Assembly: GCF_003114835.2 (NCBI RefSeq)
Contig: NZ_AP025028.1
Coordinates: 2,446,001-2,510,000 of the forward strand
Source: Leptospira kobayashii
GTDB taxonomy: Bacteria > Spirochaetota > Leptospiria > Leptospirales > Leptospiraceae
DNA length: 64,000 nt
Direction: 5' to 3'
The notes under the pieces are model-generated. The model saw only the letters and a list, made by a program, of their open reading frames with translations. It ran no database searches and was not told where the DNA came from. Each line of letters opens with the position of its first letter. The stretch's first letter is position 1. Positions 49,685-58,199 of this stretch are shown here, in pieces. The position numbers and the translations under genes are program-made.

Positions 49685-51409
49685 ATGACGAAACAAATGT
49701 ATGAAGCTATAGTAATTGGAAGTGGTTTTGGGGGAGGAATTTCCGCCTGTAGACTGAGTAAAAAATGGCCGAACGGCCAGGTTTTGGTTTTGGAAAGAGG
49801 AAAACGTTACCCGATGTATTCCTTCGCACGCACTCCTCATGAAATGTCCAAAAACTTCTGGAATATTCCCACAGAAACCAAAGGGGGAAATCCCGAAGAT
49901 GAAGAAACCCACGGATTATTCGACATCCGTCATTTTGAAAAAATGGACGCAGTCATCTCTGCCGGATTCGGCGGAGGTTCTTTGATTTATGCCAATGTGT
50001 TTTTGGAACCGCCCGATTGGGTCCTCGCAGATGCACGTTGGCCGGAGTCCTGCAAAAAAGACAAACTCACTCCTTATTACAAGATCGCCAAAGAAGTATT
50101 AGGTGCAAGACCCGTTCCTACGAACAATGATCCCAGAAGAAGGATCATTCGAACGGAAAGATTCAAACAAGTAGCGGAATCTCTCGGTCGAGAGTCCAAA
50201 CTTTTGGATATCAACGTATTTTTCGGCAATGATTTTCAAAATCCCACTCCGATCGGAGTGCAGGAAAAAAACAGATACGGCGCACTTCAAACTTCCTGCA
50301 CCTACTGCGGGGAATGCGATGTGGGGTGTAATTCCCATTCCAAAAATACGGTAGATCTGAACTATTTGCATGTTGCAGAACATGTTCACAAGGCCGAAAT
50401 CAAAACGGAACATCTTGTCCAAAAGATCGTTCCTTTGGACTTGCAAGGAAACGAAGATCCGAACTCCCAAGGGGAAAACGGATATCGGATTTATTTTTTA
50501 GATCTGACTCTGAAAGGAAACAGATTGAGTTATGCCGATACCAAAAGAGTGATCGTTTCCGCGGGAACTCTGGGAACCACAGAACTCTTGTTAAGGTGTA
50601 AAGAGGAATGGAAAACCCTTCCCAAAATTTCTTCCAAACTCGGAGAACATTTTTCGGGAAACGGAGACTTTCTGTCCTTCGTTCTGAAAGGAAAAGAAGA
50701 GTCCAATCCCAATTACGGGCCGGTGATCACCCAAGGCACCGACTTCAATCTCTTCAAAGACCCCGATCCCAAACGGGCTTTTATTTTGGAGGACGCAAGT
50801 TATCCTAGTTTCGGCTCTTGGGCGGTGAACTTCATCCCTACCCCGTCCATTTGGAAGTCGCTCAAATCACTTCTGAAAGATATCTGGTACAAACTCACAA
50901 AGGTAGGCAGCTTGTACGGAAGATCGGGTTATCTATTCCAAGACTTACTTGCAAACGATATTTCACAAAATTCCAGCGTTCTGCTTTTCATGGGAGTGGA
51001 CAATTCCCACGGAAAGATGTTTTTGCAAGAGGGCCAGCTCAACATCCGATGGACTCAGAAAGAAAGTATGCCTTTGTACCAAAAGATATTAGAAACTTCT
51101 AAAGAGTTTTATAAAATTACAAAAGCAAAATTATGGTTCCCTCTATTTACCTGGAACTTTTTCTCCAAAAGTAATATTACAGTACATTCCCTGGGAGGTT
51201 GCGTACTTTCCGATCATCCAGAAGCGGGAGTAACAAGCTCAGATCCGAAAACATTCGGGCAAGTGTACGGATATCAAAATTTATTTGTTGCGGATGGAAG
51301 CCTTCTTCCGACTGCCGTTGGAGCAAATCCGATTGCCACTATCAGTGCACTTAGTGAACGAGTGGCCGAAGGGATCACTGGGATTGAACCTGATTCTGGA
51401 TTGGTTTAG
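49685..51409 (+). CDS. GMC oxidoreductase with four-cysteine motif
   Basis: A 574-residue flavoprotein of the GMC family (cholesterol-oxidase-like branch). The FAD site is GSGFGGGISACRLSKK, with the ERG acidic turn after it. The late block SLGGCVLSDHPEAG and VADGSLLPTAVGANPIATISA is the family's C-terminal FAD/substrate end. Between them Cys205, Cys208, Cys211 and Cys215 (CTYCGECDVGC) form a ferredoxin-like pattern that could hold a 4Fe-4S cluster. It oxidises an alcohol or sterol-like substrate; which is unknown. An alpha/beta hydrolase of the same theme lies 2.6 kb downstream. Confidence 0.88.
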   Translation: MTKQMYEAIVIGSGFGGGISACRLSKKWPNGQVLVLERGKRYPMYSFARTPHEMSKNFWNIPTETKGGNPEDEETHGLFDIRHFEKMDAVISAGFGGGSLIYANVFLEPPDWVLADARWPESCKKDKLTPYYKIAKEVLGARPVPTNNDPRRRIIRTERFKQVAESLGRESKLLDINVFFGNDFQNPTPIGVQEKNRYGALQTSCTYCGECDVGCNSHSKNTVDLNYLHVAEHVHKAEIKTEHLVQKIVPLDLQGNEDPNSQGENGYRIYFLDLTLKGNRLSYADTKRVIVSAGTLGTTELLLRCKEEWKTLPKISSKLGEHFSGNGDFLSFVLKGKEESNPNYGPVITQGTDFNLFKDPDPKRAFILEDASYPSFGSWAVNFIPTPSIWKSLKSLLKDIWYKLTKVGSLYGRSGYLFQDLLANDISQNSSVLLFMGVDNSHGKMFLQEGQLNIRWTQKESMPLYQKILETSKEFYKITKAKLWFPLFTWNFFSKSNITVHSLGGCVLSDHPEAGVTSSDPKTFGQVYGYQNLFVADGSLLPTAVGANPIATISALSERVAEGITGIEPDSGLV

Positions 51410-51431
51410 AGAACTCTGCTTCTTTAAAATA

Positions 51432-51445
51432 GTATTGATCAATAC
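51432..51445. promoter_or_regulatory. 14-bp perfect palindrome upstream of the SRPBCC gene
   Basis: GTATTGATCAATAC is a perfect palindrome 64 bases before the SRPBCC ATG and just after the GMC gene stop. It could be an operator for the SRPBCC-phosphatase pair, or chance; no second copy was seen nearby. Confidence 0.3.
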
Positions 51446-51508
51446 AAAGCATACACGGTTAATAAGTAAATCTGCGGGGTGCATCTAAAGATCCATCCCG
51501 GTCATTCA

Positions 51509-51976
51509 ATGATTTCCATTAACGAATTATATACATCAATAGAGATAAATGTACCGGTCGAAAAAGTATGGGAGGAATTTACAAAATTTTCCGAATTCCC
51601 CGAATGGAATCCTTTTTTACCGAAGGTCACTGTAGACTTAACCACTGGTAAAGTTTGGGAGAAAGTCTTTCTGGGAAATCTCTTTGGAAAAAGAATCTAT
51701 ACCTGGTTGCCGATGCAGATCCTAAACTTCAAACAACAAAGAGAGATTAGTTGGTGCGGAAGGGTTCCTTGGATTCTCGCCATCTTTTCCTACGGTTATC
51801 ATATATTCGAGTTCGAAAAAGTTTCGGAAAATGTTACCCGTTTTTCCCACAGAGGGATTTTTTCGGGAATATTCATGACCATTTCTTTATCTTTTTCGAA
51901 AATCAAAAACAATGTAAAGATCGTTCAGGAAGAAATGAATACAAATTTGAAAGAAAGATGCGAAAGACGTTCATGA
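51509..51976 (+). CDS. SRPBCC (START-like) family protein
   Basis: A 155-residue protein of the Bet v1/START-like fold. SIEINVPVEKVWEEFTKFSEFPEWNPFLPKV is a classic SRPBCC N-terminus, and WCGRVPWILAIFSYGYHIFEFEKVSENVTRFSHR follows. Such proteins bind hydrophobic ligands in a deep pocket. The start is uncertain: a GTG at 51479 adds ten residues. The gene's end overlaps the next coding region. Confidence 0.8.
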   Translation: MISINELYTSIEINVPVEKVWEEFTKFSEFPEWNPFLPKVTVDLTTGKVWEKVFLGNLFGKRIYTWLPMQILNFKQQREISWCGRVPWILAIFSYGYHIFEFEKVSENVTRFSHRGIFSGIFMTISLSFSKIKNNVKIVQEEMNTNLKERCERRS

Positions 51977-54012
51977 AATGGCTACTCAACGCATCGTTCA
52001 TTTTTTTCACAATTCATTACGGTCTTTCTGCAGAAACCGGTCACCAAACAACAGTCGTTCTTACTGAAAATACAGAACAGATTACGATCGGAAAGTATCT
52101 TGAATATTTTTTAGACCCTACTCTTAGTTATACGATCGGAAGAGTACATTCCAATGAAACAAATAATCATTTTATTCCTCTCAATAAGGATGTTCCCAAT
52201 TTCGGACCTTCCCGTTCGGAATACTGGTTTCGTTTTAAAGTAAAAAACGAAACGAAATCCTCCGTATGGATTTTGGAATTCGATCACCCAGGGGTCATAT
52301 ATTCCGATCTCTATCAGCTCAAAGATCAGAATACAAAAGATTTTAAAAAAATAAGTCCGGGCAACTTAAACCCGAACGGACCGAAATCAACACATAGAAA
52401 TCAAATATATTATTTGGACTTACCTCCCGGAAAGGAACAGGTATTCTATTTGAATACCAGAACTTTCGGGGGCTTGCCAGTACCCATCCGCATATTCACT
52501 CAAGAAAGATTCCTCCAATACATCTACCACGAACAGATCGCATTCGGAATGTATTTTGGGGTGATGTTTGTGATGGCATTGTACAATTTGTTCGTTTTCT
52601 TTTCTTTGAAAGACGTCGCCTTTTTGTATTATGTAATGTATACCACATCGGTAGTTTTTCTTCAGATTGGAATTCTCGGGTATGGGAAAATGTTTATATG
52701 GGAAAAGAACGGATGGATTGATTTGAATTTTTTCCCCGTTTTCAATATCTCAATCATCATTTCCCTTTCTTTGTTTACCAAAAAGTTTTTAAATACCAAA
52801 GAAATCATTCCTCTATTGGATAAAATTTTCAATTTCCTCATCTGTTTGCAGCCTTTGAACTTTTTATTGATTCTACTACTTCCTTATGATAAGGAAATCA
52901 CTTTGAATCTTTGTTTGACGGTGCCTTTTGCGGTACTCGTTTTTATCGCTCCTTTGATTGCGATGAAAAGAGGATACACTCCGGCACGTTATTTTTCCAT
53001 CTCTTTCGCAGCGATCCTAATCGCAGCAAGTTGTAACGCCTTGATGTATGCCAATATATTACCGTCCAATTTTTTCACTGAGAACGGATTGTATATAGGT
53101 TCTACCATCGAAGTGATACTTTTATCTTTTGCTTTGGTGGACAAAATCAATATCCTCAAACGGGAAAAAGAAATTGCTCAGGAACAAACCGTAGAAATGC
53201 AAACTTTGCTCGCTGACTCCTATAAAGCAATGAATGCATCTTTGGAAAAAACCGTTGAACAAAGAACTAGGGATTTAAATGAAACTTTGAAACAAATCAG
53301 AGCGGATCTTTCCATGGCAAAAAAACTTCAACAGAAGACTTTGCCTAAATTAAATCTGGAAGGTAAAAACTTATCCATACTCACTCATTATCTGCCAATG
53401 TCGGAGATAGGCGGAGACTTTTACGACATCCATGAACTGGAACCTGGATACTTCAGAATCTTTTTAGTAGATGCGACAGGTCATGGAGTACAGGCTGCTT
53501 TATCTACAATGACGATCAAAGCGGAATACGAAGGAATTAAAAACATCCGCACAAAACCTGCACACCTGATGGAAACTCTAAATAACGAGTGTTTCATGAA
53601 ATATAAAAGCATGAATTTATTATTTTCCGCAATCATCGCGGATATCGACTTGAACAATAAAAGCCTTTCCTTTGCTTCCGCAGGCCATCCTCCTCAGATT
53701 TTCAAAAAATCGTCTAACACTGATGTATTGAATGCGGCCGGTTCCATCATAGGGTTGAAGAAAAACGCAAACTATCAATCCGTTGATTTGGAAATCGAAA
53801 CAGGAAACAGAATTTTTCTTTTTTCCGACGGAATCTACGAAGAATTCGACGAGGATAAAATCGAATTCGGAGCGGATCGTGTCTTTTCACTACTGAGCCT
53901 TGATTCGGAAATGGGACATGTAGTAGACAAACTATTGTTCGAAATAGAACAGCATGTCGGACCCTCGGGACAACAAGATGATATTACTCTACTCTCGATA
54001 GAAGTATTATAA
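51958..54012 (+). CDS. 7TMR-DISM receptor with PP2C (SpoIIE) phosphatase domain
   Basis: A 684-residue membrane receptor. After a signal peptide (about residues 1-24) comes a 7TMR-DISMED2-like extracytoplasmic sensor (GPSRSEYWFRFKVKNETKSS), then seven membrane helices (about 180-400), a coiled coil, and a SpoIIE-type PP2C phosphatase (GGDFYDIHELEPGYF, FLVDATGHGVQAAL, FASAGHPPQI, FSDGIYEEFD). Phosphatases of this type (RsbU-like) dephosphorylate anti-sigma antagonists. ATGs at 51958 and 51973 are both possible; the latter overlaps the SRPBCC stop as ATGA. The sensed ligand may be a carbohydrate. Confidence 0.9.
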   Translation: MRKTFMKWLLNASFIFFTIHYGLSAETGHQTTVVLTENTEQITIGKYLEYFLDPTLSYTIGRVHSNETNNHFIPLNKDVPNFGPSRSEYWFRFKVKNETKSSVWILEFDHPGVIYSDLYQLKDQNTKDFKKISPGNLNPNGPKSTHRNQIYYLDLPPGKEQVFYLNTRTFGGLPVPIRIFTQERFLQYIYHEQIAFGMYFGVMFVMALYNLFVFFSLKDVAFLYYVMYTTSVVFLQIGILGYGKMFIWEKNGWIDLNFFPVFNISIIISLSLFTKKFLNTKEIIPLLDKIFNFLICLQPLNFLLILLLPYDKEITLNLCLTVPFAVLVFIAPLIAMKRGYTPARYFSISFAAILIAASCNALMYANILPSNFFTENGLYIGSTIEVILLSFALVDKINILKREKEIAQEQTVEMQTLLADSYKAMNASLEKTVEQRTRDLNETLKQIRADLSMAKKLQQKTLPKLNLEGKNLSILTHYLPMSEIGGDFYDIHELEPGYFRIFLVDATGHGVQAALSTMTIKAEYEGIKNIRTKPAHLMETLNNECFMKYKSMNLLFSAIIADIDLNNKSLSFASAGHPPQIFKKSSNTDVLNAAGSIIGLKKNANYQSVDLEIETGNRIFLFSDGIYEEFDEDKIEFGADRVFSLLSLDSEMGHVVDKLLFEIEQHVGPSGQQDDITLLSIEVL

Positions 54013-54022
54013 GGAAGAACCA

Positions 54023-55795
54023 ATGAGCACATCCGTAAAGACCCAACCGACAAGCGTAGAATTTACAGAAGAAATGAAAGGGTTCTTATCCTTTTCCGAT
54101 TCCAATATCGATTATAAAGAAGCGTATGAAGCCGGCAAAAAAGCAAAAAACGCCTTCATGTTTCAATTAACAGTTATTATCCCCGATGTGGATTTTTTTA
54201 TCAATGACCCGAAAGAAACAGGTAATCTGAAAGGGTATATCGACTGCAAAAAACTCGGGGGCAAAATCACAATCGATAGCGGAGTATTCAACTGCTTTGT
54301 GGATACCGGTGAAGCCATTGAAAACCAAAAGAGAATGTTCTATCGGTTGTTTTTAAAAGACAAAACTGGCAAAGCCTTCACAATGTCCGGCCATAAGATC
54401 GTAAAAAACGAAGGAACAGGACCACTTGAAATCTGGAAAGATACCACCACCCTTTATACAAAACTCTACGAAGGTATTGTCGAGGAAGGAAAAGAAGCTT
54501 CTGCAAAATTAGTTGCTACCGGAATCTTGGAAATCTATGTAAAAGACTTCATCAAACAGATGACTACTTTCCGATCCAACGGCAAAACCTTATGGGAAAG
54601 ACAAGATGCCATTTTAAAATTCGGAAAATTATTTCTGGGAAATTTATGGGATGTATATGCCCCCCACATCAAAAAAGCGGAACCCGAAATCTGGAACCAA
54701 AGAAACATTCCTTTATTTACTCTTGCAGGGGTAAATCCTTGCTCCATCACAACCCATCCCATCTCCACCAAAGACAAGTTAAATATCAGTCTTACAAGAT
54801 TTTTGAAACAGGATTCCGATGATGTGATCCTTTTGTCTCACGGATTAACCACTTCTACGGATATGTACATCATGCCGGAACATTATAATCTTGTAAATTA
54901 CCTGCACGATCACGGATTCGGAGACGTGTGGTCTCTCGATTGGAGAGGAAGCCTAAGACATAACTACAATCTTTTTCCCCATAGATTCAATTTGGACGAT
55001 GTAGCATTGTACGATTTGCCATTGGCGATTGAAAAAATAAGAAAGGAAATCGGTCCAAAAAAAAGAATCCATGCGATCGTTCATTGCATCGGTTCGGTTA
55101 CATTCTTTATGAGTTTGTATGGAAAACAAATCTCAGGCATCAGTAGCATCATTTCCAATAGCGTATCATTGACCCCCAGAGTGGCGGCTTGGTCGAAAAT
55201 CAAACTTGCACTTGCACCGTTTTTAATCGAATACGTATTGAGATTTCCGAATATAAATCCTCGTTTTGCTTATAACCCAGGACCCGCTCTTGGCAAAGGT
55301 CTTGCCAAAGTAGTCAATTTGTTTCATAGAGAATGCAATAACCCTGCATGTCATATGCTCAGCATGATGTGGGGGACGGGATTCCCTGCTTGTTACGAAC
55401 ATTCCCAATTGTCTTCCGTAACCCATGACAGGGTCGGCGATTTATTCGGGGCAACCTCAATGAACTACCATAGACATATTCGTAAGATGGTAAACAGAGG
55501 TGTCGCAGTCAAATACCAAACGAGAAACGAACATTATGCGGAACTACCGAATAATTATCTGGATGACGCTTCGGATATAAACGTGCCTACTTTATTTATG
55601 ACGGGAGATCAAAACAGAGTGTTCAATGATGCGAACGTAGTAACTTACGAAACATTGAATAAGATCAAACCGGAAAATAAAAACGAACTGTTTATCGCAA
55701 AAGGTTACGGTCACCAGGACACTTTGATGGGGAAAAATTCCGCAAAAGACATTTTTCCGAGATTTGTTGAATTTTTAAACAAACATAAAAACTAA
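54023..55795 (+). CDS. Alpha/beta hydrolase of the GMC-associated type, Cys nucleophile
   Basis: A 590-residue protein: an N-terminal domain of about 250 residues found with GMC oxidases, then an alpha/beta hydrolase. The oxyanion turn is LLSHGLTTSTDMY. The nucleophile elbow reads VHCIGS with Cys355 in place of serine. The likely acid is Asp in FMTGDQNRVF and the histidine lies in GYGHQDTLMG. In several bacteria these domains are fused to a GMC oxidase; here they are separate genes in one locus. A thioesterase/acyltransferase-like reaction on a lipid is possible. It starts ten bases after the phosphatase gene. Confidence 0.8.
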   Translation: MSTSVKTQPTSVEFTEEMKGFLSFSDSNIDYKEAYEAGKKAKNAFMFQLTVIIPDVDFFINDPKETGNLKGYIDCKKLGGKITIDSGVFNCFVDTGEAIENQKRMFYRLFLKDKTGKAFTMSGHKIVKNEGTGPLEIWKDTTTLYTKLYEGIVEEGKEASAKLVATGILEIYVKDFIKQMTTFRSNGKTLWERQDAILKFGKLFLGNLWDVYAPHIKKAEPEIWNQRNIPLFTLAGVNPCSITTHPISTKDKLNISLTRFLKQDSDDVILLSHGLTTSTDMYIMPEHYNLVNYLHDHGFGDVWSLDWRGSLRHNYNLFPHRFNLDDVALYDLPLAIEKIRKEIGPKKRIHAIVHCIGSVTFFMSLYGKQISGISSIISNSVSLTPRVAAWSKIKLALAPFLIEYVLRFPNINPRFAYNPGPALGKGLAKVVNLFHRECNNPACHMLSMMWGTGFPACYEHSQLSSVTHDRVGDLFGATSMNYHRHIRKMVNRGVAVKYQTRNEHYAELPNNYLDDASDINVPTLFMTGDQNRVFNDANVVTYETLNKIKPENKNELFIAKGYGHQDTLMGKNSAKDIFPRFVEFLNKHKN

Positions 55796-55804
55796 AAAAT
55801 CACT

Positions 55805-55835
55805 CCGAAGATATGATAAATAATCATATCTTCGG
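55805..55835 (-). terminator. Hairpin terminator between convergent genes
   Basis: CCGAAGATATGAT and ATCATATCTTCGG form a perfect 13-bp stem with a five-base loop. On the minus strand AGTGATTTTTTAG follows, giving a U-run, so it best serves the metallophosphoesterase gene, but it may stop both transcripts. Confidence 0.8.
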
Positions 55836-55851
55836 GATTGGACATTTTCGT

Positions 55852-57324
55852 TTAAGCGTTGATCTTTGCCTTCAGGTTTACGATTCTAAGCTCGATTTCC
55901 CTATCAGCTAACTTGGAAAAGCTGTCAAAGTCTTCGGTATTTTTGGAAATCAATTCCCGAATCTTAGTCACTAAGGGATTGGATTGGGCGCCAGGGAGAA
56001 TTCCCAATTTTTCCTCGTTCCCCGAATAGGCTTCCTTATATATCTGAACGGGAGCAATATTCAAATCCTCATCTATCAGTATGACCGCTCCTCCGCAAGT
56101 TGACTTTCGTTCCACAGTATCAACAACCCAGCCACCGGTATTCACCAAATCAACCGGCCTCACATAAGACTTGCTATTTGCAAATGTTTCCGCAAATGGT
56201 TTATGAGTATGTCCGAATACGAATTGAATTTCCTTAGGCGCATTCTCTTCTTTCTCGGCAAGAAGCTGTTTGAAAAGAGTGACATCCAAATAGGAAACCA
56301 ATTTATTTTTCATTTCATCCGACAAACTGTCGTTGGAATCCGATCTTTCCTGTTTGGCGATAAATCCTAAAGTCATCTGAAGGATTCCGTAAACAATCTT
56401 CACCAGACTTCTGCCGGGGATCAGTCGGATCAAAAACAGCATGATCTTTTTCCAAATGGAACTCGCCTCTTCCGTCTCTTTGGCTTTCATACTCTCTACT
56501 ATTTTTTTAGCGATATTTTGCAAAAGCTCGGCGAATTTTTTCTCATCGGTCATCTTATCGTAGATAAGTTCAACGCCTTTGCCAGCATTTCCGGAACGAC
56601 CCATGGCAGACCAAAAAAAATCGATCCAGGCAAAGTTTTCCTTTTCTATATCCCAAATCATTTCCGGCATTTTCTGGTTGGGAAAAATCGTAGTATTCAT
56701 TGTGCTCATCAAAAGATATATATCTTCCAAAAAATGTCCATGATGCAAAATCACAGCCTTTTTCGAATCTTCGGAAAGGATTCCAAAATTAGGATATGCT
56801 ACTTTGATCATTCGTTTTTTCAAATGATCTTTTTTCTGAACAATGGCAGTCATAAAATCGCAGCGAGTGGGAAACAGATCATTCTCAATGAAAATATTGG
56901 TAGTATGCCACATTTCGGGAAGTTCCTTTTTGTCTTCCTTCCTTTCTATGTATTTGATGTATTGGGATTCCCTTGCAATCTCCCAAAGATGATGATCGTG
57001 ATTTCCAGGGATATAAAACACATCTTCAAAAAGCTCTTTTCCGTCCGGTAAAATCAAATCCACGAATTGATCGAATACCATGCCCGCTTCCTGAGTTTCC
57101 GCCAATGCCAACTCGAGGATATCACCCAATAGAATCAATGTAGGTTTTTTGGTAGAATTTTGATTCGAAGAAATAAATGTACGAATGCTCTCCACAAGGG
57201 AAACAAGAACAGGGCTCGGTGCGGTAAAATCCTTTTTTAAACCGTCTAGCGAGAGTTTAGTGAGAAGACTGTTTTCCGCTCCCAAGTGCATATCAGAGAG
57301 ACAGACATATTTAATATCGGGCAT
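55852..57324 (-). CDS. Calcineurin-like metallophosphoesterase
   Basis: A 490-residue phosphoesterase. Metal-binding motifs in order: SDMHLG (residues 10-15), GDILE, GNHDHH, HHGH and GHTH, all intact, so a dinuclear metal centre is expected. Between HHGH and GHTH there is an insertion of about 180 residues with two hydrophobic stretches (SIWKKIMLFLIRLIPGRS, LVKIVYGILQMTLGFIA), which may touch a membrane. Substrate unknown; a lipid or nucleotide phosphodiester is possible. It converges on the alpha/beta hydrolase gene. Confidence 0.9.
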   Translation of the reverse strand: MPDIKYVCLSDMHLGAENSLLTKLSLDGLKKDFTAPSPVLVSLVESIRTFISSNQNSTKKPTLILLGDILELALAETQEAGMVFDQFVDLILPDGKELFEDVFYIPGNHDHHLWEIARESQYIKYIERKEDKKELPEMWHTTNIFIENDLFPTRCDFMTAIVQKKDHLKKRMIKVAYPNFGILSEDSKKAVILHHGHFLEDIYLLMSTMNTTIFPNQKMPEMIWDIEKENFAWIDFFWSAMGRSGNAGKGVELIYDKMTDEKKFAELLQNIAKKIVESMKAKETEEASSIWKKIMLFLIRLIPGRSLVKIVYGILQMTLGFIAKQERSDSNDSLSDEMKNKLVSYLDVTLFKQLLAEKEENAPKEIQFVFGHTHKPFAETFANSKSYVRPVDLVNTGGWVVDTVERKSTCGGAVILIDEDLNIAPVQIYKEAYSGNEEKLGILPGAQSNPLVTKIRELISKNTEDFDSFSKLADREIELRIVNLKAKINA

Positions 57325-57464
57325 AACTTACTCCGTTCTACAGGATTTAAGAACATAGCCGTTGTATGTCGATATTTTTTCCTAGAAAAGAGTATTATAA
57401 TCCCTCTTTTGTTTGCAAAGAAATAAGTTAGGAATCGCAAATTACGAAGTTTAAAGTTTAAAGT

Positions 57465-58199
57465 TTAAATTTTTCCGATTCGAAGTAGTATTGGAAAACG
57501 AACTTTTCTTTTTTTACCTTCGCCCCATATGGATTTCAAATCCTCCAAACCGGATTCCAAAGGATTTTGATTTTTTTCTTTTATATAGTTTTGAATGGCG
57601 GACCAGGTTTTCAGATAGCCTATCATTTGTTCTACGGACCATTCGAAATCGTTGGATATCGCAGGGGCAGGTATTTCTTCAAAAGGAAAAGGAATAGTTT
57701 TGTAGCTTTCGTCGATATACCTTCTTTCCTTATCCCAATATTTTCCCAGGACACCGGAGTAAAAATGCAAAATCCATTTTTGGATTTCCGAATCCGTCGT
57801 GAGAAGTCCGTAACCGATCACTGCCAAAACTCCATTTCGTTTTCCGGTTCTTTTTACCTCGGAATAAAATGCGGAAAAATCAAACCAGTGAATCGCCTGG
57901 GCGACTGTAATCAAATCAAAATGATTGTCAGGAAAATCCGTTTTTTCCGCAGATTCCAATTTATAGATGATCTTTTCATTCTTTTTCGCATTTGAAATTT
58001 GTTTTTCGCTGATATCCGTTGCGATCACCTGATCAAAGTAAGTCGATAAAACTTCCGCAATTTGACCGTTCCCCGTACCAACATCCCAAGCTAAGTGTCT
58101 TGCGGATACCAAACTCAATATAAAATCAAAAACTTCTTGGGGGTAACTAGGTCTGAATTTCACATACAAATCAGATTGTTTGGAAAATTGGTCTTTCAT
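57465..58199 (-). CDS. Class I SAM-dependent methyltransferase
   Basis: A 244-residue methyltransferase. Motif I is WDVGTGNGQIAEVL, the acidic residue that binds the ribose is in VIATDISEKQI, and FDLITVAQAIHWFD is motif IV of the methyltransferase-11 group. It is similar to trans-aconitate/ubiquinone-type enzymes, but the substrate is unknown. I chose the ATG at 58199, which overlaps the recQ stop by one base (TAATG). A run of three GTTTAAA heptamers spans its stop codon. Confidence 0.85.
   Translation of the reverse strand: MKDQFSKQSDLYVKFRPSYPQEVFDFILSLVSARHLAWDVGTGNGQIAEVLSTYFDQVIATDISEKQISNAKKNEKIIYKLESAEKTDFPDNHFDLITVAQAIHWFDFSAFYSEVKRTGKRNGVLAVIGYGLLTTDSEIQKWILHFYSGVLGKYWDKERRYIDESYKTIPFPFEEIPAPAISNDFEWSVEQMIGYLKTWSAIQNYIKEKNQNPLESGLEDLKSIWGEGKKRKVRFPILLRIGKI

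Noticed and set aside
57449..57469. Three GTTTAAA heptamers in tandem
   Set aside because: Only three short AT-rich copies spanning a stop codon; too short to claim a functional repeat.
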